From: a bacterium
GTDB lineage: Bacteria; Vulcanimicrobiota; Xenobia; Xenobiales; JADMJV01
DNA: 64,000 nt
Assembly (NCBI GenBank): GCA_018266105.1
Contig: JAFEBA010000004.1
Coordinates: forward strand, 1-64,000
Direction of reading: 5' to 3'
The notes under the pieces were generated by a model. It had not been told where the DNA came from and searched no databases. It saw only the letters and a program-made list of their open reading frames with translations. The position numbers and the translations under genes were made by a program. Numbering within the stretch: the stretch's first letter is position 1; every line of letters begins with the position of its first letter. Shown here one piece after another: positions 34,494 through 43,793 of the stretch.

Positions 34494-35519
34494 ATGCGAA
34501 ACATGGTCACGAGTAGCGGACTGGAAGGCGTCAGTGTAGGAGACAGCCACCTGAGCCTGGTGGATGGACAGGCGGGACGCCTGATTCTACGGGGGTTTCA
34601 CCTGCAGGACCTGAGCGAGAAGAGCTTTGAGGACTTGGCTCGATTTCTGTGGGAGGCACCCCTGATTGGACTGGGAGAGGCGCGCCTCCGGGTGGCACCT
34701 CTGATTCGAGAATTGCTGCCTTATGGTCAGGGGTTGGCCACCATCGAGTGGCTGCGCTTTGCCCTGGACCGCCTGCCTGACCGAAAGGACCCGGCCGATT
34801 GGGTGGCGGCCCTAGGAGTTGCTCTGGCCCTACGTCGCAACGCCTCAGCCGAGCCGAATGCCCAGTCCGATCACGTGACCGATATCGCTCACATGGCCGG
34901 CCTGAAGTGGCCCGACGGACTGCGCCGATACTGGATCTGCGTGGCCGAGCATGGCATGAACGCCAGCACCTTCACGGCCCGAGTCGTCGCCTCAACCCAG
35001 GCTGGCCAGCGTGCGGCCCTATCGGCAGCTCTGGGAGCCCTGCAGGGACCTCTGCACGGCGGTGCCCCGGGCCCGGTGCTGGACATGTTGGACGAACTGC
35101 AACAGGCTGCTGACCCGGCCGAATGGTTCCGGGCCAAGCTAGCCCGAGGCGAGCGGCTGATGGGATTCGGCCACCGCATCTACCGGGTGCGCGACCCGAG
35201 AGCCGAAGTCTTGCGCATCGCCTGTCAGAAACTCTCCCAACACTCGCCAGAACTGGCCGAACGGCTACGCTTCGCCGAAAAAATGGAGTCTCTGGCCACG
35301 GCCGCGCTGGCTGCTTACAAGCCCGGCCGCGTCCTCCAGACCAATGTGGAATACTACACCGCCCTGCTGCTTGAAGCGATTGGCTTTCAGCGCGATGAAT
35401 TTACGGCTGTGTTCGCTTGCGGACGGGTGCTGGGATGGCTTGGGCACATCTTTGAGCAAGAGCGCGAGGGCCGCCTGATTCGACCAGAAGTGCGCTACGT
35501 CGGGCCAATGCCCGGCTGA
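34494..35519 (+). CDS. Citrate synthase / 2-methylcitrate synthase family enzyme
   Basis: A 341-residue citrate-synthase-type enzyme that condenses acetyl- or propionyl-CoA with oxaloacetate. Active-site pieces are AEHGMNASTFTARVVAST, GPLHGGAPGPV and LMGFGHRIYRVRDPRAEVL. The third catalytic position, normally Asp in NVDFY, reads NVEYY, i.e. Glu. The arginine-bearing AVFACGRVLGWLGHIFEQ follows. Length is short, typical of the bacterial methylcitrate/citrate type. It is preceded by a GAGAGGAAGAG ribosome site and diverges from the HTH-citrate synthase, with which it may form a mixed complex or share regulation. Confidence 0.85.
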   Translation: MRNMVTSSGLEGVSVGDSHLSLVDGQAGRLILRGFHLQDLSEKSFEDLARFLWEAPLIGLGEARLRVAPLIRELLPYGQGLATIEWLRFALDRLPDRKDPADWVAALGVALALRRNASAEPNAQSDHVTDIAHMAGLKWPDGLRRYWICVAEHGMNASTFTARVVASTQAGQRAALSAALGALQGPLHGGAPGPVLDMLDELQQAADPAEWFRAKLARGERLMGFGHRIYRVRDPRAEVLRIACQKLSQHSPELAERLRFAEKMESLATAALAAYKPGRVLQTNVEYYTALLLEAIGFQRDEFTAVFACGRVLGWLGHIFEQEREGRLIRPEVRYVGPMPG

Positions 35520-35560
35520 CACGCAAAGGTGCCGGGCGGCAGGCGCCTAAAGCGGTCAAT

Positions 35561-36013
35561 ATGGAACTAGAATCTGGCACTCGAGGCAAAAAGCACAATC
35601 GCAACGTGATTCGATGGATCACGAGCTTTCATACCTATCTTTACAAGATCAGCGGCGGAGTCATCGGCGGATTGTTCGCGGGGGCGCCCCAGATGCTACT
35701 GACCACCACCGGGCGAAAGTCAGGCAAGCGCTTCACCACTCCCCTGCTGACCCTACCAGACGGGCCCAACCTGGTCGTGGTGGCTTCCTATGGAGGCCAG
35801 GCGGAGGCCCCTCACTGGGCCAAGAACCTGATGGCCAACCCGCAGGGCTGGGTTCAGATCGGCCCGCATCACTGGGAGATTCGAGCCGAGCTGGCTGACG
35901 ACGAATTTCGCGACAAGATGTGGCCGGTGTTCTGCCGCTACTATCCCGGCTACATCGAATACCAAAAGTTGACCGACCGTAAGATTCCTCTACTGGTGCT
36001 GAAGCCGGTCTAG
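35561..36013 (+). CDS. Deazaflavin (F420)-dependent nitroreductase (DDN)-family protein
   Basis: A 150-residue split-barrel protein of the DDN family, defined by LLTTTGRKSGKRFTTPLL (about 51-68), VVVASYGGQAEAPHWAKNLM and NPQGWVQIG. In mycobacteria these bind coenzyme F420 and reduce quinones or nitro compounds; some homologues bind other cofactors. No F420 biosynthesis gene is in this window. It stands alone between the citrate synthase and lpd genes. Confidence 0.8.
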   Translation: MELESGTRGKKHNRNVIRWITSFHTYLYKISGGVIGGLFAGAPQMLLTTTGRKSGKRFTTPLLTLPDGPNLVVVASYGGQAEAPHWAKNLMANPQGWVQIGPHHWEIRAELADDEFRDKMWPVFCRYYPGYIEYQKLTDRKIPLLVLKPV

Positions 36014-36051
36014 CGGTCAGCTCAGAACTCGGGCCCAATTCAAATCCCGGG

Positions 36052-37491
36052 CTAACCCTTGGCGGCTTCCTTCTTGGGCTTATAGAGGTGGGTGCAGTTG
36101 CCGAAGAACAGGTCGGCCGCTTCCATGATGGTCTCTGAGGTGGTCGGGTGAGGATGAATGGTCAGACCGACGTCTCCTGCCAACGCTCCCATCTCTAGGG
36201 CCAGAGTGGCTTCGGCGATGAGTTCACCCGCGCCTGAGCCCACGATGCCGACTCCCAAAAGTCGTCCATCCTCTGGATCGACGATCATCTTGGTCAGGCC
36301 GCCGGGTTGATTCAGGGTCAAGGCGCGACCCGAAGCGGCCCAGGGGAAGCGAGCCACCTCGTGCTTGATGTTCTGATCCTTGCACTGCTGCTCAGTCAGT
36401 CCGGCCCAGGCCAGCTCGGGATCGGTGAACACCACGGCCGGGATGGCCTGAGGCTCAAACAGGGCCTTGCTGCCATGAATGGCTTCGGCCGCCAGACGTC
36501 CCTGGTGAGTGGCACGGTGAGCCAGCATGGGATCGCCAGAGATATCTCCGATTGCAAAAATGCTGGGTTCAGTGGTTCGGCCCTGGCGGTCGGTCTTGAT
36601 AAAACCGCGTCCATCCAGTTCGATTTTGGTGTGTTCCAGGCCCAGGTTCTCGGTATTGGGGCGCCGGCCGATGGAGACAAGCACACGCTCAAACCTTTCG
36701 CTGAAGATCTCACCCTCATTGGGGGTCAGAGTCACTTCAACCGCCCCGCCCACGTCCTTCATGGCCGTGACCTTGGTGTTGAGAAGCACCCGTGACATCT
36801 TTTCTTCGACGCTCTTTTGCAGCACCCTGACCAGGTCGCGATCGGCTCCCGGAAGCAAGCCGGAAGTCGCCTCAACCACCGTCACTTCAGAGCCGAGAGC
36901 GGCGTAGACGCTGCCCAACTCCAGGCCGATGTAGCCACCGCCCACCACCAGCAGACGCTTGGGCAACTCCTCCATGTCCAGACCGCCGGTGGAATCCCAA
37001 ACCCGAGGCGATCCAATGTTGAACGTGGGTGGCATGATCGGGCGCGAACCGGTGGCCAGGATGGCCTTGTCGAACTTGACGACGCCTGTATCACCGTTGC
37101 TTAAAACCACGTCCAGACTGTGGGCGTCGCGCAACTTTCCCTCACCCTGAAGATAGGTGATCTTGCGCTGGCGGGTCATGCCACCCAGGCCGCCGGTGAG
37201 TTTATCCACCACCGAACTTTTCCAGGCACGCAGTTTGTCGAAGTCAATCTGGGGGGGCGCAAAAGTCACACCGTAGTGCTCGGCTTCGCGGGCCTCGTTG
37301 ATGACCTTGGCCGCGTGCAGCAGAGCCTTGGAGGGAATGCATCCCCGATAGAGACACACCCCGCCAGGGTTGGCCTCGCGGTTGACAATGGTGACCTCCA
37401 TCCCGAGGTCGGCCGCCATGAAGGCGGCCGCATAGCCGCCCGGGCCGGCTCCCAGAACCAGCACCTGGGTGGATTTTTCAAATGTAGCCAT
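36052..37491 (-). CDS. lpdA: Dihydrolipoyl dehydrogenase (E3)
   Basis: A 479-residue flavoprotein that reoxidises lipoamide in the pyruvate dehydrogenase complex, passing electrons to NAD. The FAD motif is VLVLGAGPGGYAAAFMAA, the redox disulfide is GGVCLYRGCIPSK (Cys46, Cys51), the NAD motif is VVGGGYIGLELGSVY and the C-terminal His-Glu pair is in IHPHPTTSET. The redox motif carries YR where most bacteria have NV. It is six bases downstream of aceF in an aceE-aceF-lpd operon. Confidence 0.96.
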   Translation of the reverse strand: MATFEKSTQVLVLGAGPGGYAAAFMAADLGMEVTIVNREANPGGVCLYRGCIPSKALLHAAKVINEAREAEHYGVTFAPPQIDFDKLRAWKSSVVDKLTGGLGGMTRQRKITYLQGEGKLRDAHSLDVVLSNGDTGVVKFDKAILATGSRPIMPPTFNIGSPRVWDSTGGLDMEELPKRLLVVGGGYIGLELGSVYAALGSEVTVVEATSGLLPGADRDLVRVLQKSVEEKMSRVLLNTKVTAMKDVGGAVEVTLTPNEGEIFSERFERVLVSIGRRPNTENLGLEHTKIELDGRGFIKTDRQGRTTEPSIFAIGDISGDPMLAHRATHQGRLAAEAIHGSKALFEPQAIPAVVFTDPELAWAGLTEQQCKDQNIKHEVARFPWAASGRALTLNQPGGLTKMIVDPEDGRLLGVGIVGSGAGELIAEATLALEMGALAGDVGLTIHPHPTTSETIMEAADLFFGNCTHLYKPKKEAAKG

Positions 37492-37497
37492 CGGAAT

Positions 37498-39138
37498 TTA
37501 CCCTTCGAACAACAGTAGAGCGGGGTTCTCCAGCGCTTCGCAGACGAAGCGCAGGAAGCGAGCTGCCTCGGCTCCATCAATGAGACGGTGGTCGTAGCTG
37601 AGGCTGAGCGGCAGCAGGCTGCGCGGCACGAATTTGTCGTCCTGCCAGACCGGCTCCACCGAAGAGCGCGAAACGCCCAGAATGGCCACCTCAGGCGGGT
37701 TGACGATGGGGGTAAAGCCGGTTCCGCCAATGCCACCCAGGTTGGTAATCGTAAAGCAGCTGCCCTGCAGGTCGTCGGGAGAGACCTTGCGATTGCGGGC
37801 CTTTTCTGCAATCACCTGAAGATCTACGGAAATCTCGAAGATGTTCTTGCTGGAGACGTTTTTCACCACCGGCACCAGCAGACCACGTTCGGTGTCCACG
37901 GCCACGCCAATGTTGAAGTATTTCTTGAAGACCACTTCTTCCTTGGCCAGGTCAATGGAAGCGTTAAACTTGGGAAAACGCTTGAGGGCTGAGGCGCAGA
38001 CCTTCATCAAGATGGCCGTGACGGTCAGCTTGCCGCCCGCCTGGCGGGCTTTGGGATCTAGCTTGACCCTTAGCTTTTCCAGATCGGTCACGTCGGCTTT
38101 GTCAAACTGAGTCACCATCGGAATGGTGGACCAGGCCTGAGCCATGTTCTCCGCCGTCTTTTTGCGGATGTTGTTCATACCCTCACGCTCGATGTCACCA
38201 AATTTGGTGAAGTCAGGCAGAGGCAGCACGGTCGGACCTCGCCAGACGCCCGCCGAGGGAGCCGCTCCAGCGGCCGGAAGCGCCTTGAGCAGAGCCCGGG
38301 AGGTCGCCTTCACGTCCTCGTGAGAAATGCGTCCCTTGGGGCCGCTTCCACGAACGGTATTGATGTCCACTCCGATTTCGCGGGCCAGTCGGCGCACAGT
38401 GGGCGAAGCCGCCACCGCGCGGCCAGACTTGACGGGGGGCGACATCGGCTTGCGGCCCCCGTTTCCATTGGGCGGAGCAGCCTTGGCCGGACTGGGGGGC
38501 ACCGCCACTGGAGCGGTTGCTTTGCTTTCGGCTTTCGGCTTCTCGGCCTCGGCCACAGCGCCTGACAGGGTCAGAATCACCTGCCCTGGGGTCGCCTTCT
38601 CACCGGCCTGGACGTGAACTTTGTCGACCGTGCCGGCCAGGCCCACGGGCACCTCGATGGTGGCCTTGTCCGTTTCGATTTCCAGCATGCCGGAGTCGGC
38701 GGTCACCCTATCGCCGGGCTTGACCAGCACGTTCAGGATATTCGCCGAGGTGATGTTCTCACCCAGGTCCGGAAGCTTGACCTCCTGCGGTCCGCTTGGC
38801 CTGGAGGGAGCCTTGGGCTCCTCACGCAGTTTCTCTTCCTTGACCTCTTGCTGCTGGGGCGCTTCGGCCTTGGGTTGAGACTGGGGCTTCGGCGGGGCAT
38901 CCTCGCCCTCCAAGGTCAACACCACCTGTCCGACCTGGGCCTTGTCACCCGGCTTGACGTGGACATTGCTGACCTTGCCGCTCACGGTGGAAGGCACCTC
39001 AATGGTGGCCTTATCCGTCTCGATTTCAAGCACGGGCGTATCCGGCTTGATGGTGTCACCCGGCTTGACCAGCACGGCCACCACTCCAGCCGAGGAGATG
39101 TTTTCGCCTAGATCAGGCAGTTTGAACTCGATCGACAT
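37498..39138 (-). CDS. aceF: Dihydrolipoamide acetyltransferase (E2) with two lipoyl domains
   Basis: A 546-residue E2 core of pyruvate dehydrogenase. Two lipoyl domains are visible, each with EIETDKATIEVP around the lipoylated lysine (about residues 38-50 and 154-166), separated by Ala/Pro/Glu-rich linkers. A peripheral-subunit-binding domain follows (ASPTVRRLAREIGVDINTV), then the catalytic domain ending LSLSYDHRLIDGAEAARFL with the catalytic His and Asp. It lies eight bases after aceE. Confidence 0.96.
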   Translation of the reverse strand: MSIEFKLPDLGENISSAGVVAVLVKPGDTIKPDTPVLEIETDKATIEVPSTVSGKVSNVHVKPGDKAQVGQVVLTLEGEDAPPKPQSQPKAEAPQQQEVKEEKLREEPKAPSRPSGPQEVKLPDLGENITSANILNVLVKPGDRVTADSGMLEIETDKATIEVPVGLAGTVDKVHVQAGEKATPGQVILTLSGAVAEAEKPKAESKATAPVAVPPSPAKAAPPNGNGGRKPMSPPVKSGRAVAASPTVRRLAREIGVDINTVRGSGPKGRISHEDVKATSRALLKALPAAGAAPSAGVWRGPTVLPLPDFTKFGDIEREGMNNIRKKTAENMAQAWSTIPMVTQFDKADVTDLEKLRVKLDPKARQAGGKLTVTAILMKVCASALKRFPKFNASIDLAKEEVVFKKYFNIGVAVDTERGLLVPVVKNVSSKNIFEISVDLQVIAEKARNRKVSPDDLQGSCFTITNLGGIGGTGFTPIVNPPEVAILGVSRSSVEPVWQDDKFVPRSLLPLSLSYDHRLIDGAEAARFLRFVCEALENPALLLFEG

Positions 39139-39146
39139 GGCGTCTC

Positions 39147-41855
39147 CTAGGAAATCATCGGGTTGAGTTTGTTGACGTCGACCTCGAGGTCTTTAATGGC
39201 CTGCTTGTAGACATCGGCTTTGACCTTACCCTGACGCAGCAGTTCGGCCAGGGTGCCCACCACCACGAAACGATGGTCGACCTCAAAGAAATCGCGCAGA
39301 CGGTTACGGGTATCGCTACGACCGAAACCATCCGTGCCCAAAGAGACCAGCGGCTTATGAATCCAGCGAGCCAGGGAGTCGGGCAACATCTTCAGGTAAT
39401 CCGAAGTCGCGACCACCACGCCCGGCTCCTTGCCCAGAAGCTCGGTGATATAGGGAACTTTAGGCTTCTTATCGCCAGCGTGCAGCATATTGTGGCGGTC
39501 GCATTCTTTGCCGTTGCGACGCAGCTCTTTGTAGCTGGTCACGCTGTAGACTTCAGCCGACACCCCATACTTCTGCTCGAGCAGTTCCTGAGCCTTAATG
39601 GATTCATTCAGCAAAGGACCGCTGCCCAGCAGCTGAGCCATTGGCTTATCGCGATGGACCTCGGAATTGCGCAGTCGGTAAGCGCCTTTGAGGATCCCCT
39701 GCTCACAGCCGGCCGGCATGGCCGGCTGGGCCATGTTCTCATTGTAGACGCTCAGATAGTAGAAGATCGACTCCTGATCTTCGTACATCCGCTTGATGCC
39801 GTCCTTGATGATCACGGCCAACTCGTAGGCGTAGGCCGGGTCATAGCACATCAGGTTGGGAACCGGGTAGGCCAGCACGTGGCTGTGGCCATCCTGATGC
39901 TGCAAGCCTTCACCATTGAGAGTGGTACGACCGGCCGTGGCCCCCAGCATGAAACCCTTGCAGCGCGAGTCGGCGGCCAACCAGATCAGGTCGCCGATAC
40001 GCTGGAAGCCGAACATCGAGTAGAAGATGAAAAACGGGATGGTCGGGATTCCGTGGGTGGCGTAGGCCGTGCCGGCCGCCACAAAGCTGGACATCGAGCC
40101 GGCTTCGGTAATGCCTTCCTCCAGAATTTGACCGTCTTTCGTTTCCTTGTAGTAAAGCAGGCTATCCGAGTCGACAGGATCGTAGTTCTGGCCAACGCTG
40201 GAGTAGATGCCGCACTGCCGAAAGAGCGATTCCATACCGAAAGTGCGTGCTTCGTCGGGCACGATCGGCACCACATACTTGCCCATGCCGTCGTCTTTGA
40301 GCAGCTTGGTCAGAGTGCGCACAAAGGCCATGGTGGTGGACAGCTCACGACCGTTCGATCCGCCGTTGAATTCGTCAAAGATGCTTGCCTGAGGCAACGG
40401 CAGCTTGGGACAGGCCTCGATGCGGTGCGGCAGACTACCGCCCAGCTGTTTGCGGCGCTCACGCAGGTAGCGCATTTCCGGACTGTCCTCCGGCGGCTTG
40501 TAGAAGGGCGCGTGGACCACTTCGTCGTCCGAAATCGGAATCCCGAAGCGGGTGCGGAAGGTTTTCAGCTCCTCCACGTTCAGTTTTTTCTGCTGGTGGG
40601 TGATGTTGCGGCCTTCGCCGGCTTCGCCCAGGCCATAACCCTTGATGGTCTTGGCCAGAATTACGGTAGGCTGGCCCTTGTGACGCACGGCCGCGTGGTA
40701 AGCGGCGAAAACCTTCTCCGGGTCGTGACCACCGCGACGCAGTCTCTCCAACTGGTCGTCCGACATATGCTTGACCATTTCCATCAAGCGGGGGTCTTTG
40801 CCAAAGAAGTGCTCGCGCAGGTAGGCGCCTGATTCGACGATGTACTTCTGATACTCGCCGTCCACCACTTCGCCGGCCCGCTTGACCAGCAAACCATTCT
40901 TGTCGCTGCGCATCAAGTCGTCCCAGGTGTCGCCCCAGATGACCTTGATGACGTTCCAGCCGGCACCGCGGAAGGCTGCTTCCAGCTCCTGGATGATCTT
41001 GCCATTGCCGCGCACCGGGCCATCCAGACGCTGCAAATTACAATTGATCACGAAAATCAGGTTGTCCAGCTTCTCGCGTGAAGCAAGAGTAATGGCGCCC
41101 AGCGATTCGGGCTCGTCGGTCTCACCGTCGCCCAGGAAGGCCCACACCTTGCAGTCGTCCTTGGGCTTGAGGCCACGGTTCTCCAGGTAGCGGTTATAGC
41201 GCGCCTGGTAAATCGCTGTAATGGGGCCCAGACCCATGGACACGGTGGGAAACTCCCAGAAATTAGGCATCAACCAGGGGTGCGGATAGGAAGAGGGTCC
41301 GCCGACCAACTCCTGGCGGAACTTTTCCAACTGGTCGACGCTCAAGCGACCCTCAAGGAAGGCGCGAGCGTAGATGCCGGGTGAGGCGTGGCCCTGGATG
41401 TAGACCATATCGCCCGAACGATGGTAATCCTTGCCTCTCAAAAAGTGATTGAATGCAACCTCGTAAAGGCTGGCTGCCGATGCGAAGGTCGAAATGTGGC
41501 CGCCGATACCGCTTTCCTGCTGATTGGCACGCACCACCATGGCCATCGCGTTCCAGCGGATGAGGCTCTTGATGCGACGCTCGATCTCGCGGCTGCCTGG
41601 ATAGGCCGGCTGTTTGCTGGCCGGAATGGTGTTCATGTAAGGCGTGTTGGCCGAGAAGGGTAGCTCCACACCTTTCTGATGAGCCGAAACGGCTAACTCT
41701 TTGAGAATCTCGGCTACGCGCTGATGGCCGCCGCTGTCCAGAACATAGTCCAGCGAGTCAATCCACTCCTGGCTCTCCAGTTCCTTGATCTCTTCTTCAT
41801 TCCACTCTTCGGCTGCTTGCACGGGCGCGTTCCCGGGCGCCTCGATGATATCCAT
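39147..41855 (-). CDS. aceE: Pyruvate dehydrogenase E1 component, homodimeric type
   Basis: A 902-residue AceE-type E1 that decarboxylates pyruvate with thiamine diphosphate. Recognisable parts are GGHISTFASAASLYEVAFNH, the ThDP motif VWAFLGDGETDEPESLGAI with an N-rich continuation, and TAGRTTLNGEGLQHQDGHSH with the catalytic His. Length matches the homodimeric family (about 890). A good AAGGAG site precedes the ATG. It heads the aceE-aceF-lpd operon and has a 150-base divergent gap from the PEGA protein gene. Confidence 0.97.
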   Translation of the reverse strand: MDIIEAPGNAPVQAAEEWNEEEIKELESQEWIDSLDYVLDSGGHQRVAEILKELAVSAHQKGVELPFSANTPYMNTIPASKQPAYPGSREIERRIKSLIRWNAMAMVVRANQQESGIGGHISTFASAASLYEVAFNHFLRGKDYHRSGDMVYIQGHASPGIYARAFLEGRLSVDQLEKFRQELVGGPSSYPHPWLMPNFWEFPTVSMGLGPITAIYQARYNRYLENRGLKPKDDCKVWAFLGDGETDEPESLGAITLASREKLDNLIFVINCNLQRLDGPVRGNGKIIQELEAAFRGAGWNVIKVIWGDTWDDLMRSDKNGLLVKRAGEVVDGEYQKYIVESGAYLREHFFGKDPRLMEMVKHMSDDQLERLRRGGHDPEKVFAAYHAAVRHKGQPTVILAKTIKGYGLGEAGEGRNITHQQKKLNVEELKTFRTRFGIPISDDEVVHAPFYKPPEDSPEMRYLRERRKQLGGSLPHRIEACPKLPLPQASIFDEFNGGSNGRELSTTMAFVRTLTKLLKDDGMGKYVVPIVPDEARTFGMESLFRQCGIYSSVGQNYDPVDSDSLLYYKETKDGQILEEGITEAGSMSSFVAAGTAYATHGIPTIPFFIFYSMFGFQRIGDLIWLAADSRCKGFMLGATAGRTTLNGEGLQHQDGHSHVLAYPVPNLMCYDPAYAYELAVIIKDGIKRMYEDQESIFYYLSVYNENMAQPAMPAGCEQGILKGAYRLRNSEVHRDKPMAQLLGSGPLLNESIKAQELLEQKYGVSAEVYSVTSYKELRRNGKECDRHNMLHAGDKKPKVPYITELLGKEPGVVVATSDYLKMLPDSLARWIHKPLVSLGTDGFGRSDTRNRLRDFFEVDHRFVVVGTLAELLRQGKVKADVYKQAIKDLEVDVNKLNPMIS

Positions 41856-42005
41856 CGTGAGCGCTCCTTCCTCTATTCCAGATTTGACGCCCTTCGTTGC
41901 CCTACCAGGCTACCCTCCAAGAAGAACAATCCCAAGCAGCTTAGAGGGACTCACCGAACAAAGTACCGAAGTACCTGCAATCAAGCGAAGAAGGACCAGA
42001 AGACG

Positions 42006-43742
42006 GTGTCGCAGCAGGGCTCCGACCAGAACAATTCAGAAAACTCCGCAGAACGACCGGCGGTTCGGCCGATCAGTCTGCGTCCGGGCGATTCCTCCGG
42101 CAGCCTGGGCTCTGGCCCATTGCCGGCTCCGCTCAAGCTGCAACCTTTGAGTCGGCCGGGTTCGCCCGGAGGTCCGGCCGGTCCGCCGCGCCCTCCAGCC
42201 CCACCCGGAGGATCCAGTGGGGGGCTGGCCAGCCCCCCACTGGGCCCGCCGCCCCCGCCCTCTGGATACCTTGGTCAGGCTCGGCCGACCGCCCCTGGAC
42301 CGGCGCCGGGAGCGCCCCCTGCCTTTAGTCCGCCTGGCCTGATGTCCCAGTCGGCCTCGCCTCCGGCCGCTCCGCCTCAAGTTCCTCAGGCGGGCCCTTC
42401 AAAGCCCCCGACCGCTCCGCCGCCCGGAGCCCCCCTGCCGCCTGCCTCTGCCAGCCCCAGCCGCATTGAATTCCAGCAACTGGAGCTCAAAGGAGCAAAG
42501 GGGCAGACCGCTGCTGGGACCCCCCCCGGCGTGAATATTCCGCCCCGACCGGTCAATCACAAATCGGCCGAGAAACCCCCCGAGGACCCCTCGGGAGTCG
42601 TGCCACGCGATTGGCCGCCTCGCAAAGTGGATGTCCAGGAGGGCCCAACCGGAACGGTGCCGATCGACCAGGCTCCCTCACCTCGATTCTTGCCCGGTCC
42701 CGAATCTTCGGGAGCAAGGGGCCGAAACTCTGCCGTTTTGCGCGCCCCGGAAGGTCCGCGCGCGCCGCTGGGACCACCCCCCGAAATCGAAGAATCCCCC
42801 TCGCGCGGTGGCATGGATACAGACTCCAAAGCCTCCTGGGGAGAGACCAATGGTCCATCCAGTTCCGGCGGCACCAGTCGTCCTCTGGCGCGTTCTAAAC
42901 CACAGCGCTCCCCTATGGGAAAAGGCCCGGTCATTCTGGTCACCGCTTTCGCAGCTGTGCTGCTGGCGGTCGTGATCTGGCCACCCAAGAAGGCGGTGGC
43001 ACCGCCCAGCCCGTCCGCCAGCGAGAGCTCGGCGCCGGTGGCGGTCAAAACACCCACAGCCAGCCCCCTGGCCGCGGCAACTCCCCGGGCCAGCGAAACC
43101 CCCTCGGCGACTCCCGAAGCCTCCAATACTCCGGTGCCCGTCACGGAAACCCCTGAGGCCAGCCCGACTCCGGCCGAAGTGAAGACTCCCAAGCCGATGG
43201 TGGCCGAGACCCCGCGACCCACTCCCAAGCCGGTCGCCTCAGCAACTCCCAAGCCTTCGCCCAAGCCGGTCGCCACCGCAACCCCCAGACCCGCCGATAC
43301 CCCCACGCCAGTGGCCATCAACACCCCCAAGCCGGTGGTCGAAGATCCCCCGGCCAAAAGCGACCAGCCGAACTGCAGCGTTCGCATCAGCGTTTCTCCT
43401 GCGGACGTGGACGCCAAGGTCTATCTGGTCAACGAGAATGACCGTTACTCCGACCACAGCTCTGGAAGTGTTCGCCTGCAGCAGGTCAAAAAGGGCACTT
43501 ACACTCTCAAGATCATCGCCAACGGCTACGAGACCTTCACGAAGAAGAACCTGGAAGTCAGCAAGGAACACAAGCTCTCGGTACGATTGGAACGAATCCC
43601 TCCGCCCCCCGAGCCGACCTACACCGCCCCTGCCCCGGGACCGGCCTACGATCCCGGTTATTCCGCTCCCGCTCCGGCCCCCTACTACCCACCTCCTGCC
43701 CCTTCGGGTGGTTCCTACCAGATTCCAGCCCCAGGCATCTAA
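42006..43742 (+). CDS. Proline-rich membrane protein with C-terminal PEGA domain
   Basis: A 578-residue protein. Residues 1-300 are disordered, very rich in Pro, Gly, Ser and Ala. A single membrane helix follows (GPVILVTAFAAVLLAVVIW), then a second Pro/Thr-rich stretch with repeated TPKPVA/ATPRP units, and a PEGA domain (VRISVSPADVDAKVYLVN to KLSVRLERI). The tail is Pro/Tyr-rich. PEGA domains often occur in surface-anchored proteins and kinase ectodomains; no kinase is seen here. I chose a GTG start preceded by GAAGGA; upstream frame lies antisense to aceE. The protein ends at a perfect terminator. Confidence 0.7.
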   Translation: MSQQGSDQNNSENSAERPAVRPISLRPGDSSGSLGSGPLPAPLKLQPLSRPGSPGGPAGPPRPPAPPGGSSGGLASPPLGPPPPPSGYLGQARPTAPGPAPGAPPAFSPPGLMSQSASPPAAPPQVPQAGPSKPPTAPPPGAPLPPASASPSRIEFQQLELKGAKGQTAAGTPPGVNIPPRPVNHKSAEKPPEDPSGVVPRDWPPRKVDVQEGPTGTVPIDQAPSPRFLPGPESSGARGRNSAVLRAPEGPRAPLGPPPEIEESPSRGGMDTDSKASWGETNGPSSSGGTSRPLARSKPQRSPMGKGPVILVTAFAAVLLAVVIWPPKKAVAPPSPSASESSAPVAVKTPTASPLAAATPRASETPSATPEASNTPVPVTETPEASPTPAEVKTPKPMVAETPRPTPKPVASATPKPSPKPVATATPRPADTPTPVAINTPKPVVEDPPAKSDQPNCSVRISVSPADVDAKVYLVNENDRYSDHSSGSVRLQQVKKGTYTLKIIANGYETFTKKNLEVSKEHKLSVRLERIPPPPEPTYTAPAPGPAYDPGYSAPAPAPYYPPPAPSGGSYQIPAPGI

Positions 43743-43780
43743 AAGAAGAAGCCCGCCGTTCTCGGCGGGCTTCTTCTTTT
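43741..43780. terminator. Perfect bidirectional intrinsic terminator
   Basis: Two perfectly complementary 18-base arms (43741-43758 and 43763-43780) flank a TTCT loop. The GC-rich core GCCCGCCG is bordered by an A-run on one side and a T-run on the other, so it can terminate both strands. It separates the PEGA protein gene and the convergent TPR gene. Confidence 0.9.
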
Positions 43781-43793
43781 CCGCAAGAGTCTC

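Noticed and set aside
39273..40832. A 519-codon open frame on the plus strand opposite aceE
   Set aside because: It lies fully within the highly conserved aceE gene on the other strand and has no recognisable motifs.
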